64,000 nt of DNA, taken from positions 1 to 64,000 of the forward strand of contig NZ_NRRF01000028.1 in assembly GCF_016583565.1 (NCBI RefSeq), given 5' to 3'. The position numbers were made by a program, and so were the translations under genes. Shown one piece after another: positions 9,999 to 19,229 of this stretch (position 1 is the stretch's first letter; every line of letters starts with the position of its first letter). The DNA is from Thiocystis violacea. Its GTDB lineage: Bacteria; Pseudomonadota; Gammaproteobacteria; Chromatiales; Chromatiaceae. A model generated the notes under the pieces. The model was not told where the DNA came from and did not search any database. It was given only the letters and a program-made list of their open reading frames with translations.

Positions 9999-12044
9999 TT
10001 AGTCCTCGGCTCTCTGATAGGCGTCCATCATCTGTTTCTGAATCGTGCCGGGCACCGGATCGTAGTGGCTCAGCTCGATGCTGTAGGTGCCTTCGCCGCC
10101 GGTCAGGGCCTTGAGGCGGGCGTCGTAGCCGTCGAGTTCGGCAAGCGGGACCTCGCCTTCGATGACGATGCGTGCGCGGCTCTTGGATTCGCTGCCGTTG
10201 ATGCGCCCGCGGCGGCTGGAGAGGTCGCCGGCCAGGTCGCCCATGGCCGAGTCCTGCGCCGTGATGCGGATCTTGACGACGGGTTCGAGGATGACCGGTT
10301 GCGCCTTGAGCACCGCTTCGACGAAGGCCTTGCGACCGGCCGTTGCGAAGGCGATGTCCTTGGAGTCGACCGGGTGGTACTTGCCGTCGTAGACGGTGAC
10401 CTTGATGTCCTGCAGCGGGTAGCCGGCAATGGCCCCTTCGTCCAGGACCTGGCGCACGCCCTTCTCGATGGAGGGGATGAAGTTGCCCGGAATGACGCCA
10501 CCGACGACGGCGTCGATGAACTCGAAGCCGGCGCCTCGCTCATTGGCCTCCACCCGCAAATAGACCTCGCCGAACTGTCCGGCGCCGCCAGTCTGCTTCT
10601 TGTGTCTGTGGTGTCCTTCCGCCTTGCCGATGATGGTTTCCTTGTAGGGGATGCTCGGTGGATGCGTCTCGACATCGACATGGAAATGCTCCGACAGACG
10701 CCGTAGCAGAACCTTGAGGTGAAGCTCGCCGAGACCACGGATCACCGTCTCGTTCGCGCTCGCGTTGTGCTCGATGTGGAAACAGGGGTCCTCCGACTCG
10801 AGCTTGTGCAAGGCGTCCGTCAGTTTCTGCTCGTCGCCGCGTTTGGCGGTGTTGATGGCCAGTCCGAACAAGGGGACAGGGCACTCCAGGCTGGAGAGAT
10901 GGAAGTGGTCCTCATCGTGCGAGTCGTGCAGCACGGCATCGAAGTGGATGTCCTCGACACGGGAGACGGCGAGGATGTCGCCAGGCACGCCCTCGGCAAC
11001 CTCGACCTGCTCGCCCCCGTGGAGTCGATAGAGATGGCTGACCTTGAAGGGCTTGCGGGCATCGCCGACGAAGAGCTGGCTGGCGTTGGTGATCCGGCCC
11101 TGATGAATGCGGAAGATGCCGAGCTTGCCGCGATAGGGGTCGTTGAGGATCTTGAAGACATGGGCCACCGCGTGCAGCGAGGGATCCGGGCTGACGCGCA
11201 CCGGCTCCATCGCGGCGCCTTCGCCCTTGAGGAAAGGCGGGGGATTGCCTTCGGACGGGTTCGGCATGAGACGGGTCATGATCTCCAACAGCTCCGGGAT
11301 GCCGGCGCCGGTTTGGGCCGAGACGAAGCAGATGGGGATCAGGTGGGCTTCGCGCAGGGCGGCCTCGAAGGGATCGTGGAGCTGCTCCGGCTTGAGCTCC
11401 TGGCCCTGCTCCAGATAGATCTCCATCAGCGCCTCGTCGACCTCCACGACCTGGTCGATGATCTGGCTGTGGGCCTCCTCGACGGAGGAGAACGCGGCGC
11501 CTTCACCGCCGGGCTGGAAGAAACAGTCGATGACGCGCGTGCTGTCTTCCGTGGGGAGGTTGATGGGCAGGCATTCGGCGCCAAAGGTCTCGCGGATCTG
11601 CTCCGTGAGCCCCGCAAGGTCGATGTTGTCCGCGTCGATCTGGTTGACGATGATGAGGCGACAAAGGTTGCGATTGTCCGCCGCCTTCATCAGCCGCAGG
11701 GTCATGGGCTCGATACCGGACTGGGCATTGATCACCACGGCGGCGGTTTCCACCGCCGGCAGCACGGAGATGCTGCGTCCGAGGAAATCCGGGTAGCCGG
11801 GGGTGTCGATCAGATTGATGTGCTTGCCGCCGGTCGTGAAACTGGTGATGGCTGCGTCCAGGGAGTGCTGCAGGTCCTTTTCCAGTGGGTCGAAATCGCA
11901 AACGGTTGTCCCCTTGGCGACGCTGCCTGGGCTCGGGATGACCCCGGTGGCGGCCAGGAGTGCCTCTACCAGTGTCGTCTTGCCAGAGCCGGCATGACCG
12001 ACCAGAGCGATGTTGCGGACGTCTTCGGCGTTGTAGTCAGACAT
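9999..12044 (-). CDS. Elongation factor G-like GTPase
   Basis: A 681-residue protein with EF-G architecture: GTPase domain, domains II and III, a domain IV region with GGAGQFGEVYLRVE, and a C-terminal domain V ending soon after a short helical tail. G1 is GHAGSGKT (16-23) and G3 is DTPG (80-83). The G4 motif reads NQID (134-137), not the usual NKxD. The start chosen is M-S-D-Y at 12044; an upstream in-frame ATG at 12092 would add 16 residues unlike the family. EF-G-like paralogues of this type are of unclear role, and translocation is not assured. It is monocistronic, with palindromes directly downstream. Confidence 0.9.
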   Translation of the reverse strand: MSDYNAEDVRNIALVGHAGSGKTTLVEALLAATGVIPSPGSVAKGTTVCDFDPLEKDLQHSLDAAITSFTTGGKHINLIDTPGYPDFLGRSISVLPAVETAAVVINAQSGIEPMTLRLMKAADNRNLCRLIIVNQIDADNIDLAGLTEQIRETFGAECLPINLPTEDSTRVIDCFFQPGGEGAAFSSVEEAHSQIIDQVVEVDEALMEIYLEQGQELKPEQLHDPFEAALREAHLIPICFVSAQTGAGIPELLEIMTRLMPNPSEGNPPPFLKGEGAAMEPVRVSPDPSLHAVAHVFKILNDPYRGKLGIFRIHQGRITNASQLFVGDARKPFKVSHLYRLHGGEQVEVAEGVPGDILAVSRVEDIHFDAVLHDSHDEDHFHLSSLECPVPLFGLAINTAKRGDEQKLTDALHKLESEDPCFHIEHNASANETVIRGLGELHLKVLLRRLSEHFHVDVETHPPSIPYKETIIGKAEGHHRHKKQTGGAGQFGEVYLRVEANERGAGFEFIDAVVGGVIPGNFIPSIEKGVRQVLDEGAIAGYPLQDIKVTVYDGKYHPVDSKDIAFATAGRKAFVEAVLKAQPVILEPVVKIRITAQDSAMGDLAGDLSSRRGRINGSESKSRARIVIEGEVPLAELDGYDARLKALTGGEGTYSIELSHYDPVPGTIQKQMMDAYQRAED

Positions 12045-12364
12045 CTTTTGTCCCGTCGTGGCGCTTGATGTGAATGCAGGGCGCCTCGTCAACGCCCTTC
12101 AGGTTCTCTCGGTTGAGCCGAAATTATACTGTAACCGGCGCGTCACTCAGGCGCTGTGCGCCAAGAAATCCGGTGCGGGTGCTTCAGGTCAAGGCTCTCG
12201 AGCCCCGGTGGCAGGCGTTAGCCGGCGGCTCGGCGGCGCGGGTGTGGTGCGGCGGGATGGCGTTTGGCTGGACCTGGCACTGGGCGTTCCGCGCTGATGT
12301 ATGCTTAGGCGCGGGAGCTCGGGACATGACACCGAAGCGTGTTTCAATCAACGCGGGGCGGCAT

Positions 12365-12391
12365 AAAAAAACGGCGGCCGGAGGGCCGCCG
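12365..12391 (-). terminator. Intrinsic terminator on the minus strand without an obvious gene
   Basis: A stem CGGCGGCC/GGCCGCCG (12372-12379 and 12384-12391) with a GGAG loop is followed on the minus strand by seven U residues (12365-12371). No minus-strand CDS ends just upstream of it; the nearest, ccmI, stops at 13061 with a plus-strand gene in between. It may end a small RNA made from about 12390-12490. The remaining sequence from 12045 to 12486 shows no gene. Confidence 0.6.
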
Positions 12392-12486
12392 AAGGACGCA
12401 CAGCTAGGGAACGGGGGCAACCTTTCAAGACGCCAGGAAACTCCCTATGTTGTTCGAAACGTTAGCACATGGCTGGAGGGAATAAG

Positions 12487-12981
12487 ATGGCACTAGTTCT
12501 CAAATCCGATGCATTCATCGATGGTGGTGAGATCCCGCGGCGCTTCACCTGCGAGGGCGAGGATGTGTCGCCGCCGCTGGCGTGGGAGGGTATTCCGGAG
12601 GGGACGGAGAGTCTGGTGCTGATCGTGGATGATCCGGATGCGCCGGACCCGATGGCGCCGCGAATGGTCTGGGACCATTGGATCCTCTACAACATACCGG
12701 CAAGCTGCCCTGGACTGGTCGACGGTGTGCGCGCGGATGCGCTACCCGCGGGGACGGGGGAGGGCGTGAACAGCTGGGGCAGGACGGGTTACGGAGGCCC
12801 CTGCCCGCCGATTGGGCGGCATCGCTATTTTCATCGGCTCTATGCCCTAGACCTCTGTCTGCCCGCCGAGCTTGGCAGCCCGGGTAAAGACGACCTGCTG
12901 CTTGCGATGGAGGACCACATCCTGGGCCACGCCGAACTCGTGGGAACCTATGAGAAGACCCCGCCGGGCGAGACCGCCTGA
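12487..12981 (+). CDS. YbhB/YbcL family PEBP-like protein
   Basis: A 164-residue protein of the phosphatidylethanolamine-binding (Raf kinase inhibitor-like) fold. The family signature D-D-P-D-A-P-D-P follows the first strand pair, and GPCPPIGRHRYFHRLYAL carries the second ligand-site element. The start at 12487 is set by GGAGGG at 12475-12480; an ATG at 12469 lies before this site and is unlikely. Cytosolic. The physiological ligand is unknown in bacteria. Convergent with the ccm operon and apparently transcribed alone. Confidence 0.9.
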   Translation: MALVLKSDAFIDGGEIPRRFTCEGEDVSPPLAWEGIPEGTESLVLIVDDPDAPDPMAPRMVWDHWILYNIPASCPGLVDGVRADALPAGTGEGVNSWGRTGYGGPCPPIGRHRYFHRLYALDLCLPAELGSPGKDDLLLAMEDHILGHAELVGTYEKTPPGETA

Positions 12982-13060
12982 CCGCGCCCCGCTGTGAGTC
13001 CGGCGGCTTGCGGGTCACGCCCGCTGGCTCTTCGTCAGGGAGCCACCGCCAGGTTTTTGC

Positions 13061-14398
13061 TCAGGGCTTCAGTTGATCGATCAGCACCTCGGTCTCGGTG
13101 CCATCTCGGACGGCGAGGGCGCTGGTCTCCCCAAAGAGATCGCCGGGTTGAGGCATGGCCTGGCCGGATTTCGACACGCGCGCGCCGACCACGACTTGAT
13201 CGAAGGCGGAGAGGCGCATGGCGGGTGTCATGGCCATGCTGTCGTCCAATGTGAGTGTCTTGGGGAGATCCTTGACCTGGAGCCGCTGCACCGCGAGCGG
13301 CATGGGCGGGCCGGAGGCCGCGCGGGCGAAGACGAAGACGGTGTCGTCCGGCGCCGCCTTGTCTGCGAGGCCGTCATCCAGGCGCACCGCGACTTGGATC
13401 GCGACGCCCGCGTCGGTCGCTGTGGTCGGTTGGACCGCGGCGGCTGGCTCCGAGGTCGAGGTCGCGGCTTCAGCGGGGGGCGGCGTATCGGCTGAGCCGC
13501 TGACAGCGGTGTCCACCGCGATTCCGGCGCGCGTCTGTGCCTCTGCCACCATCTGCTTGAGATTGGCGGCCTCGTCGCCGTTTTGATCCAGCTCCGCGAG
13601 GATCGCCTTCCAGGTCGTCACGGCGGAATCATACTGACCCTTCTGGAAGGCGATCATGCCCGAGAGCCAGCGTGCGATGCGGTTCTCCGGCTCCTGCTCC
13701 AGCACGGCTTGGATGAGTTCGGCGGGTTGCCCATCGAGACTCTTGTTCGGACTGGCGGCGGCCAGTGCCTCGGCATAGGCGAGCTTGACCTCGACCTGAT
13801 CGGGCGCGAGCGCGTAGGCCTGTCCGATGGCCTTGAGTCCCTGCTCCGTTTGGCCGGTCGCGAAGTAGGTGCGGCCGAGCATCAGCCAGCCTTCGATATT
13901 GTCCGGGTTCTCTTTCAGTCGGTCTTCCAGGCGCTGAACCAGCTCTTCCAGCGAGGCCGCGCTTTGATCCTCGGCCGCGGGTGCGCCCTGCTCGCTGACG
14001 CCTGCCTGCAGCGGGTCGATCAGTCGCGGCTCGCCGAGCTGCAGATAGAGGAGCACGACGCCGAGCGGGAGCGCGATGGCAAGCGCCGTCCCCAGTATCC
14101 AATGGCCGAGACGCGAGCCCGCTCGGTCGCCGCGTTCCGCCGCGGGGGTGCCGGTCTCGCCGACGTCGTAGAGCAGTTCGCGCTCGAGGTCGTGACGGGC
14201 GGCGTCGTATCTGTCCTGCTCCAGAAAACCGGCCTGCAAATCGGCGTCCAATTCATCGAGGCGTTGCCGGAAGACCTCGAGGTTCAAGGCGTCCTGCCGG
14301 ATGGCGTCGTTCGCGGGCGCGGATCCCAGCAGCGGGGCAAGGATGAAGACGAGTGCCAGGACCAGCAGGCCGCCGGCGAGAATCCAGAAAATGATCAT
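13061..14398 (-). CDS. ccmI: Cytochrome c maturation protein CcmI (TPR)
   Basis: A 445-residue apocytochrome chaperone. Two N-terminal membrane segments (about 1-22 and 95-117) flank a cytoplasmic leucine-zipper-like loop (VFRQRLDELDADLQAGFLE). TPR repeats follow (about 160-280, GWLMLGRTYFATGQ), then a C-terminal domain with a Pro/Thr/Ala linker. The C-terminal part resembles the NrfG/CcmI extension that binds apocytochrome c. Last gene of the ccm operon, 16 bp after ccmH. It delivers reduced apocytochromes such as SoxX and SoxA to the CcmFH ligation complex. Confidence 0.92.
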   Translation of the reverse strand: MIIFWILAGGLLVLALVFILAPLLGSAPANDAIRQDALNLEVFRQRLDELDADLQAGFLEQDRYDAARHDLERELLYDVGETGTPAAERGDRAGSRLGHWILGTALAIALPLGVVLLYLQLGEPRLIDPLQAGVSEQGAPAAEDQSAASLEELVQRLEDRLKENPDNIEGWLMLGRTYFATGQTEQGLKAIGQAYALAPDQVEVKLAYAEALAAASPNKSLDGQPAELIQAVLEQEPENRIARWLSGMIAFQKGQYDSAVTTWKAILAELDQNGDEAANLKQMVAEAQTRAGIAVDTAVSGSADTPPPAEAATSTSEPAAAVQPTTATDAGVAIQVAVRLDDGLADKAAPDDTVFVFARAASGPPMPLAVQRLQVKDLPKTLTLDDSMAMTPAMRLSAFDQVVVGARVSKSGQAMPQPGDLFGETSALAVRDGTETEVLIDQLKP

Positions 14399-14414
14399 GG
14401 GGCCTTATTCTTCT

Positions 14415-14903
14415 CTAGTCGTTGCGGTCGGTCTTGGCGAGGAGCTGCTGCAGTCGCTCGCGCTCGGCCTGACTGAGCTCTTGCTCGGGTTCGGCCTTCT
14501 TGCGCTGGATGGCGCGCAGAAGCATGAAGCCGCCGAGGCCGAAGAAGAGAAAGGGTCCGAACCACAAGATGTAGGTCGAGGGTTTGATCGGTGGCTCGTA
14601 GAGCACGAAGTCCCCGTAGCGCGCGACCAGGAATTCAACGACCTCATCGCGGCTCTTGCCCTCTTGCATCATGCGGTAGACCTCCTTGCGCAGGTCCTGG
14701 GCGACGCTGGCCTGAGAGCCGGCAAGGGACTCGTTCTGGCAGACCAGGCAGCGCAGTTCGCCGACCAGATCCTTGAACTCGTCGGTGCGCGCTGGATCTT
14801 CGAAGGTGAATTCCTCGAGGGTGAAGGCGTGGGCCGCGCCGAGCGCGAGGGTTGCGGCCAGGGCCAGCGGTGCCACAAGGCGGTTTGGATGGCTGAGCGT
14901 CAT
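14415..14903 (-). CDS. ccmH: Cytochrome c maturation protein CcmH
   Basis: A 162-residue thiol oxidoreductase with a signal peptide (about 1-26), the periplasmic LRCLVCQN motif (C52, C55), and a C-terminal transmembrane helix (about 111-130) followed by a charged tail. It reduces apocytochrome or the CcmG-linked disulfide so that haem can be attached. The ATG at 14903 overlaps the ccmG stop by 4 bp, implying translational coupling. The longer open frame upstream is just read-through of ccmG in another frame. Confidence 0.95.
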   Translation of the reverse strand: MTLSHPNRLVAPLALAATLALGAAHAFTLEEFTFEDPARTDEFKDLVGELRCLVCQNESLAGSQASVAQDLRKEVYRMMQEGKSRDEVVEFLVARYGDFVLYEPPIKPSTYILWFGPFLFFGLGGFMLLRAIQRKKAEPEQELSQAERERLQQLLAKTDRND

Positions 14904-15448
14904 GATTTTTTCGCTTGATACTGCTCGACGATGGGTCGGATCTCCTGCTCCCAGACACGGGCGTCGATCGGGCCGACGTGCTTGTGGCGAATGATGCCCT
15001 GGGGATCCACGATGAAGGTCTCGGGGGCGCCGTAGACGCCCCAATCGATGCCCGATCTGTTGTCCGGGTCGTAGAGGATGGTGGTGTAGGGGTCGCCGAA
15101 CTGCTGCAGCATCTGCAGCGCCTCGGGCCGTGTGTCCTTCCAGTTGAAGCCCAGGAACTGTACGCCCTGGTTCTGTCGCGCGATGCGCATCAGCTCGGCA
15201 TGCTCCTGGCGGCAGGACGGACACCAGGAGGCCCAGACGTTCACCAGGGAGACCTTGCCCAGCAAGACCTCCTTGGTCAGTGTTTGGCTCGGATCCTTCA
15301 ATGATTCCAGCGTGAAATCCGGCGCCGGCTTATCGATGAGCGGCGAGGGGATCTCTCTTGGATCCAGCTTCAATCCATAAAAAAGTAAACCGGCCAGGGC
15401 CAGGAAGATCCCGAGCGGGATCAGGGCGCGTGAAGCGGATGTGTTCAT
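14900..15448 (-). CDS. ccmG: Periplasmic thioredoxin CcmG/DsbE
   Basis: A 182-residue membrane-anchored thioredoxin with one N-terminal helix (8-25) and the active site WASWCPSC (C76, C79). The GVYGAPETF segment carries the cis-proline loop typical of CcmG. It keeps apocytochrome c cysteines reduced for haem ligation. It overlaps ccmH by 4 bp. About 200 bp without a recognisable gene separate it from ccmF, a larger gap than elsewhere in the operon. Confidence 0.95.
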   Translation of the reverse strand: MNTSASRALIPLGIFLALAGLLFYGLKLDPREIPSPLIDKPAPDFTLESLKDPSQTLTKEVLLGKVSLVNVWASWCPSCRQEHAELMRIARQNQGVQFLGFNWKDTRPEALQMLQQFGDPYTTILYDPDNRSGIDWGVYGAPETFIVDPQGIIRHKHVGPIDARVWEQEIRPIVEQYQAKKS

Positions 15449-15647
15449 GAGTGCAGGGTTACCTGGAGAGCGAATACCTCTGCCAGAGGAGCCAGGCCCG
15501 ACCGGGCCTGGGTGTCCAGCGGCAGCGCAAGATCGGAGTCAAATCGGACGGAATCGACGGGATGCGTGTCTCCTCCAAGGGTGATCGATCATCCTGTCGA
15601 CCCTGTCCGTCTCAAGGCGGAGCTCGTCGCATGCTGGCGGTCGGCAG

Positions 15648-17633
15648 CTAAGCCACCGCCGCGCCGCCTGGAATGGGCGAGGCGGCGGTTTGACGAGCCA
15701 TGCGATAGCGTCGATCCGTCACGGCCAGCACGCCACCGAGGGCCATGAAGATACAGCCGAGCCAGATCCAGCGCACGTAAGGCTTGTAGTAGACCCGCAG
15801 GGCCCAGTCGCCCTTGTCGCCGACCGGTTCGCCGAGCGAGATGTAGATGTCGCGCAGCAGTCCGGCGTCGATGGCCGCCTCGGTCATGGGCATGCCGCCC
15901 GAGAAGTAGTTGCGCTTTTCCGGGAAGAGGCGCGCGATCTCGCGCTCGCCCTGGTAGACCACGAAATCGCCGCGGAAGGCGCTGTAGTTGGGGCCGGGAA
16001 CGGACTGCACCCCATTGAACTGGAAGCGGTAGCCGGCGTCCTCGTGGACGGAGCCGGGCGACATGCGGATGTCCGTCTCCTTGCCGTGGATCGACACCAT
16101 GGTGACGCCGACGATGAAGACGGCGAGCCCCATGTGCGCCAGCCACATGCCGTAATAGCTGCGACTGTTGCCGGCGAGATCGGCGGCCAGCCCCTTGAGC
16201 CCATGCTTGTGCTTGAGTCGATCGAAGAGGCTGACGAGGTGGCTGCCGACCAGCCAGGCGGCCATCGCCAGCCCGAATGCCATCGCCATGTTGCCGGCCG
16301 AGAAGATCGGCAGGGAGACCGCGAGGAAGACGAGGATGGCCAGGGCCAGCGCAAGCCAGAGCGATTTGATCAGCCGCCGCGGCTCGTCGTGCTTCCAATG
16401 CGCGAGCGGACCCGTGCCGGTCGCCAGCACGAGGAAGGGCGACAGGCTCACGAACATCTTGTTGAACCAGGGGAAACCGACCGAGATCTTGCCCCAGCCG
16501 GCGGCCTCGTAGATCAGCGGCGCCAGGGTGCCGAAGAGCACCAGCACAGTGAGCGTTGCCAGCAGCAGGTTGTTGACCAGCAGAAAGCTCTCGCGCGAGA
16601 CCAGATCGAAGCGCCCGCCGCCCGAGATGGTCGGCGCCCGCCAGGCATAGAGCGCCAGGGAGCCGCCGATGACGATGCACAGGAAGATCAGAATGAAGCT
16701 GCCTCGCGTCGGATCCGTCGCGAAGGCGTGCACCGAGGTCAGCACGCCCGAGCGCACCAGGAAGGTGCCGAGCAGCGACAGCGAGAAGGCGGAGATTGCC
16801 AGCAGCACCGTCCAGGTCTTGAAGGCCGCCCGCTTTTCGGTCACCGCCAGCGAGTGCATGAGCGCCGTGCCGGCGAGCCAGGGCATGAAGGAGGCGTTCT
16901 CGACCGGGTCCCAGAACCACCAGCCGCCCCAGCCCAGCTCGTAATAGGCCCACCAGGAGCCGAGCGCGATGCCGATGGTGAGGAAGATCCAGGCGACCGT
17001 CGTCCAGGGCCGCGACCAGCGCGCCCAGGCCGAGTCCAGCTTGCCGCCGATCAGCGCGGCGATGGCGAAGGCGAAGGCGACCGAGAAGCCGACGTAGCCC
17101 ATATAGAGCATGGGCGGGTGAATGGCGAGCCCCGGATCCTGCAGCAGCGGGTTGAGATCGCGGCCTTCGAGAGGGGCGGGGAAGATCCGGTCGAAGGGGT
17201 TCGAGGTGAGGACCGTGAACAGCAGGAAGCCGATGGCGACCATGCCCTGCACCGAGATGACACGGGCGATCATGGCCAGCGGCAGATTCTTGCTCAACGC
17301 GGCCACAGCGGCGCCCCAGCCGGCCAGCATGAAGACCCACAGCAGCAGGGATCCCTCATGCGCCCCCCAGATGGCGGAGACCTTATAGGCCGTCGGCATC
17401 AGGCTGTTGGAATTGGTCGCGACATAGATGACGGAGAAGTCATCCGTCAGGAAGGCCTGCAGCAGGCAGAGGAAGGCGATCCCGATGAAGGTGAGCTGCC
17501 CCCAGGCCAGGGGGCGCGCCATCGACATCCAGGTGCGGTTGCCGCTGAGGCTGCCGGCCAGGGGCACGCTGGCCTGGATGATGGCCAGGAACAGAGCCAG
17601 GATGAGGGCGAAGTGTCCGAGCTCGGGGACCAT
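15648..17633 (-). CDS. ccmF: Haem lyase subunit CcmF
   Basis: A 661-residue polytopic membrane protein with about 15 helices. The haem-handling WWD motif is visible as WGGWWFWDPVENAS at about residues 235-250, and conserved histidine loops occur on either side. It is the core of the haem ligase that transfers haem from CcmE to apocytochrome c. Its start at 17633 overlaps the ccmE stop. Full length for the family. The large plus-strand open frame opposite (15690-17726) is a GC-rich shadow. Confidence 0.97.
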   Translation of the reverse strand: MVPELGHFALILALFLAIIQASVPLAGSLSGNRTWMSMARPLAWGQLTFIGIAFLCLLQAFLTDDFSVIYVATNSNSLMPTAYKVSAIWGAHEGSLLLWVFMLAGWGAAVAALSKNLPLAMIARVISVQGMVAIGFLLFTVLTSNPFDRIFPAPLEGRDLNPLLQDPGLAIHPPMLYMGYVGFSVAFAFAIAALIGGKLDSAWARWSRPWTTVAWIFLTIGIALGSWWAYYELGWGGWWFWDPVENASFMPWLAGTALMHSLAVTEKRAAFKTWTVLLAISAFSLSLLGTFLVRSGVLTSVHAFATDPTRGSFILIFLCIVIGGSLALYAWRAPTISGGGRFDLVSRESFLLVNNLLLATLTVLVLFGTLAPLIYEAAGWGKISVGFPWFNKMFVSLSPFLVLATGTGPLAHWKHDEPRRLIKSLWLALALAILVFLAVSLPIFSAGNMAMAFGLAMAAWLVGSHLVSLFDRLKHKHGLKGLAADLAGNSRSYYGMWLAHMGLAVFIVGVTMVSIHGKETDIRMSPGSVHEDAGYRFQFNGVQSVPGPNYSAFRGDFVVYQGEREIARLFPEKRNYFSGGMPMTEAAIDAGLLRDIYISLGEPVGDKGDWALRVYYKPYVRWIWLGCIFMALGGVLAVTDRRYRMARQTAASPIPGGAAVA

Positions 17634-18103
17634 CAGTTGGATGCCCCGTTGATGCCGGCGGCGGCATCCGCCACGCCCTCCGCGTGGGCCGTCTTCAAGG
17701 TGCTGGCGACCTCCGGCGGCATGTAGTCTTCGTCATGTTTCGCCAGGACCTCGTCGGCATAGAAGACGCCGTCCGGTCCGAGTCGCCCCTTGGCGACCAC
17801 GCCGCTGCCCTCGCTGAAGAGGTCTGGCAGGATACCTGTGTAGGCCACCTTGACCGTCTGCGCATTGTCGGTGACGTCGAAGTGGATGGTCAGTCCATCC
17901 TCCTGGCGGGCGAGCGTGCCCTTGGTCACCAATCCGCCGAGCCGGAAGACATGGTCCGGCGGGGCTTCATTGGCGATCACCTGCGAGGGGCTGAAGAAAT
18001 AGGAGATGTTGCTCTTGAGGGCGGTCAAGGCCAGCGCCGAGGCGGCGCCCACACCCAGCACCGCCAAAGCGACGAACGCCAGCCGTTTCTGTCTTGCTTT
18101 CAT
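17633..18103 (-). CDS. ccmE: Haem chaperone CcmE
   Basis: A 156-residue periplasmic haem carrier with one N-terminal anchor helix (about 8-28) and an OB-fold domain. The haem-binding motif reads LAKHDEDYMPPE, with the covalently attaching H123 and Y127. Family members often read HDENYMP, so Asp-Glu-Asp is a small variation. It takes haem from CcmABCD and gives it to CcmF. The gene sits between ccmD and ccmF as usual. Confidence 0.96.
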   Translation of the reverse strand: MKARQKRLAFVALAVLGVGAASALALTALKSNISYFFSPSQVIANEAPPDHVFRLGGLVTKGTLARQEDGLTIHFDVTDNAQTVKVAYTGILPDLFSEGSGVVAKGRLGPDGVFYADEVLAKHDEDYMPPEVASTLKTAHAEGVADAAAGINGASN

Positions 18104-18131
18104 TCTGTTGCTCCGAAGTCACGCGCTCGGG

Positions 18132-18290
18132 TCAGACGTCACGCATCCGGGTCAATCGACCCAGCCGAGCCAAAATAGTTCGACGCTGCGCGCGAAGTTG
18201 CAGGATCTCGATCACCAAAAGGACGGCGGCCATCCCATAGGCGCCCCAGACGAAGAAGGCGTAGCCGCCCTGTGCGAAGAAGTCGCTCAT
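18132..18290 (-). CDS. ccmD: Haem exporter protein CcmD
   Basis: A 52-residue single-helix membrane protein reading M-S-D-F-F-A-Q-G-G-Y then AFFVWGAYGMAAVLLVIEIL, followed by a basic cytoplasmic tail. This is typical of CcmD, which helps release holo-CcmE from the CcmABC complex. Its ATG overlaps the ccmC stop (ATGA). The gap of about 30 bp to ccmE fits operon structure. Confidence 0.92.
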   Translation of the reverse strand: MSDFFAQGGYAFFVWGAYGMAAVLLVIEILQLRAQRRTILARLGRLTRMRDV

Positions 18291-19045
18291 GCTCGGTTCT
18301 CCTTGTTCAGGATCTCTTGCACCCAGGTGCTGTCCGCCTCACGCGTCAGGATGATGCTGCGCAGCCGCATGAAGCCGGTTGCGAAGGAATACATCCAGAA
18401 GGCGAAGGTCATGACCAGCATGGAAAAGAGGATGTTGCCCTCGATCCGCATCAGATTCGAGCGCTGGTGCAGCGCGGCGCACTGATTGGGGTCCGGGCAG
18501 TTGATCGACCAGAAGATGACCGGAACCATCACCAGCCCGACGATCGCCAGCAACCCGGCCGCGCGGTCGGCGCGGCGGGTGTCGTCGATCGCGGAATGCA
18601 GCGCGATATAGCCGATGTAGAGGAAGAAGAGCGCCAGCTCAGAGGTCAGCCGCGGATCCCAGTCCCAATAGGTGCCCCAGCTCGGGCGTCCCCAGAAGGC
18701 GCCGGTCCAGAGGGCGAGGAAGGTGAAGATGGCGCCCGTGGGCGCCACGGCGTTGGCCATCATGAAGGAGAGCCGGGTATTGAAGACCAGCCCGATGGCG
18801 GCCCAGCCGACCAGGACCACATAGAGCCACATGGACATCCAGGCCGCTGGCACATGGATGAAGATGATCCGGTAATACTCCTTCTGCGGGTTGTTGCCGC
18901 CGAGCTGATCGACGGTCTCGAAGAAGCCCCAGTAGAGACCGACGGCCAGCAGGACGATGGTCAGTGCCCAAAACACGGGCACCAAGCGACCGGCGATCGG
19001 ATAGAAGGAGGCGGGGGAGGCGAATTTGAACCAGTTGAGAGCCAT
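18287..19045 (-). CDS. ccmC: Haem export membrane protein CcmC
   Basis: A 252-residue protein with six predicted membrane helices and the WWD-type motif WGTYWDWDPRLTSEL in a periplasmic loop. It loads haem onto CcmE. It ends in an ATGA overlap with ccmD. The 185 bp between ccmB and ccmC contain no gene but carry two copies of GATCGTTGTGAT (19057-19068 and 19075-19086). Confidence 0.96.
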   Translation of the reverse strand: MALNWFKFASPASFYPIAGRLVPVFWALTIVLLAVGLYWGFFETVDQLGGNNPQKEYYRIIFIHVPAAWMSMWLYVVLVGWAAIGLVFNTRLSFMMANAVAPTGAIFTFLALWTGAFWGRPSWGTYWDWDPRLTSELALFFLYIGYIALHSAIDDTRRADRAAGLLAIVGLVMVPVIFWSINCPDPNQCAALHQRSNLMRIEGNILFSMLVMTFAFWMYSFATGFMRLRSIILTREADSTWVQEILNKENRA

Positions 19046-19229
19046 GCGCGTGAGTCGATCGTTGTGATGATGTGGATCGTTGTGATTGTGTTGATCGTGT
19101 CTCTGATTCCAGGGCTCGCCGCGTTACGCGGCCTTCCTGAGACAACGTTTGCCGCTCAATGTTTCATGAGTGGGCAGGGTGCTCGATTTGAACGCCCAGC
19201 CTCGCGCGCCTGAAGCGCGTTTCCAAGGC

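Noticed and set aside
10719..12068. A 449-codon plus-strand open frame opposite the EF-G-like gene
   Set aside because: It is the complement of a clear GTPase and has no family features.
15690..17726. A 678-codon plus-strand open frame opposite ccmF and ccmE
   Set aside because: It mirrors two complete, motif-bearing genes in GC-rich DNA and its translation has the Arg/Gly/Gln-rich make-up of an antisense shadow.
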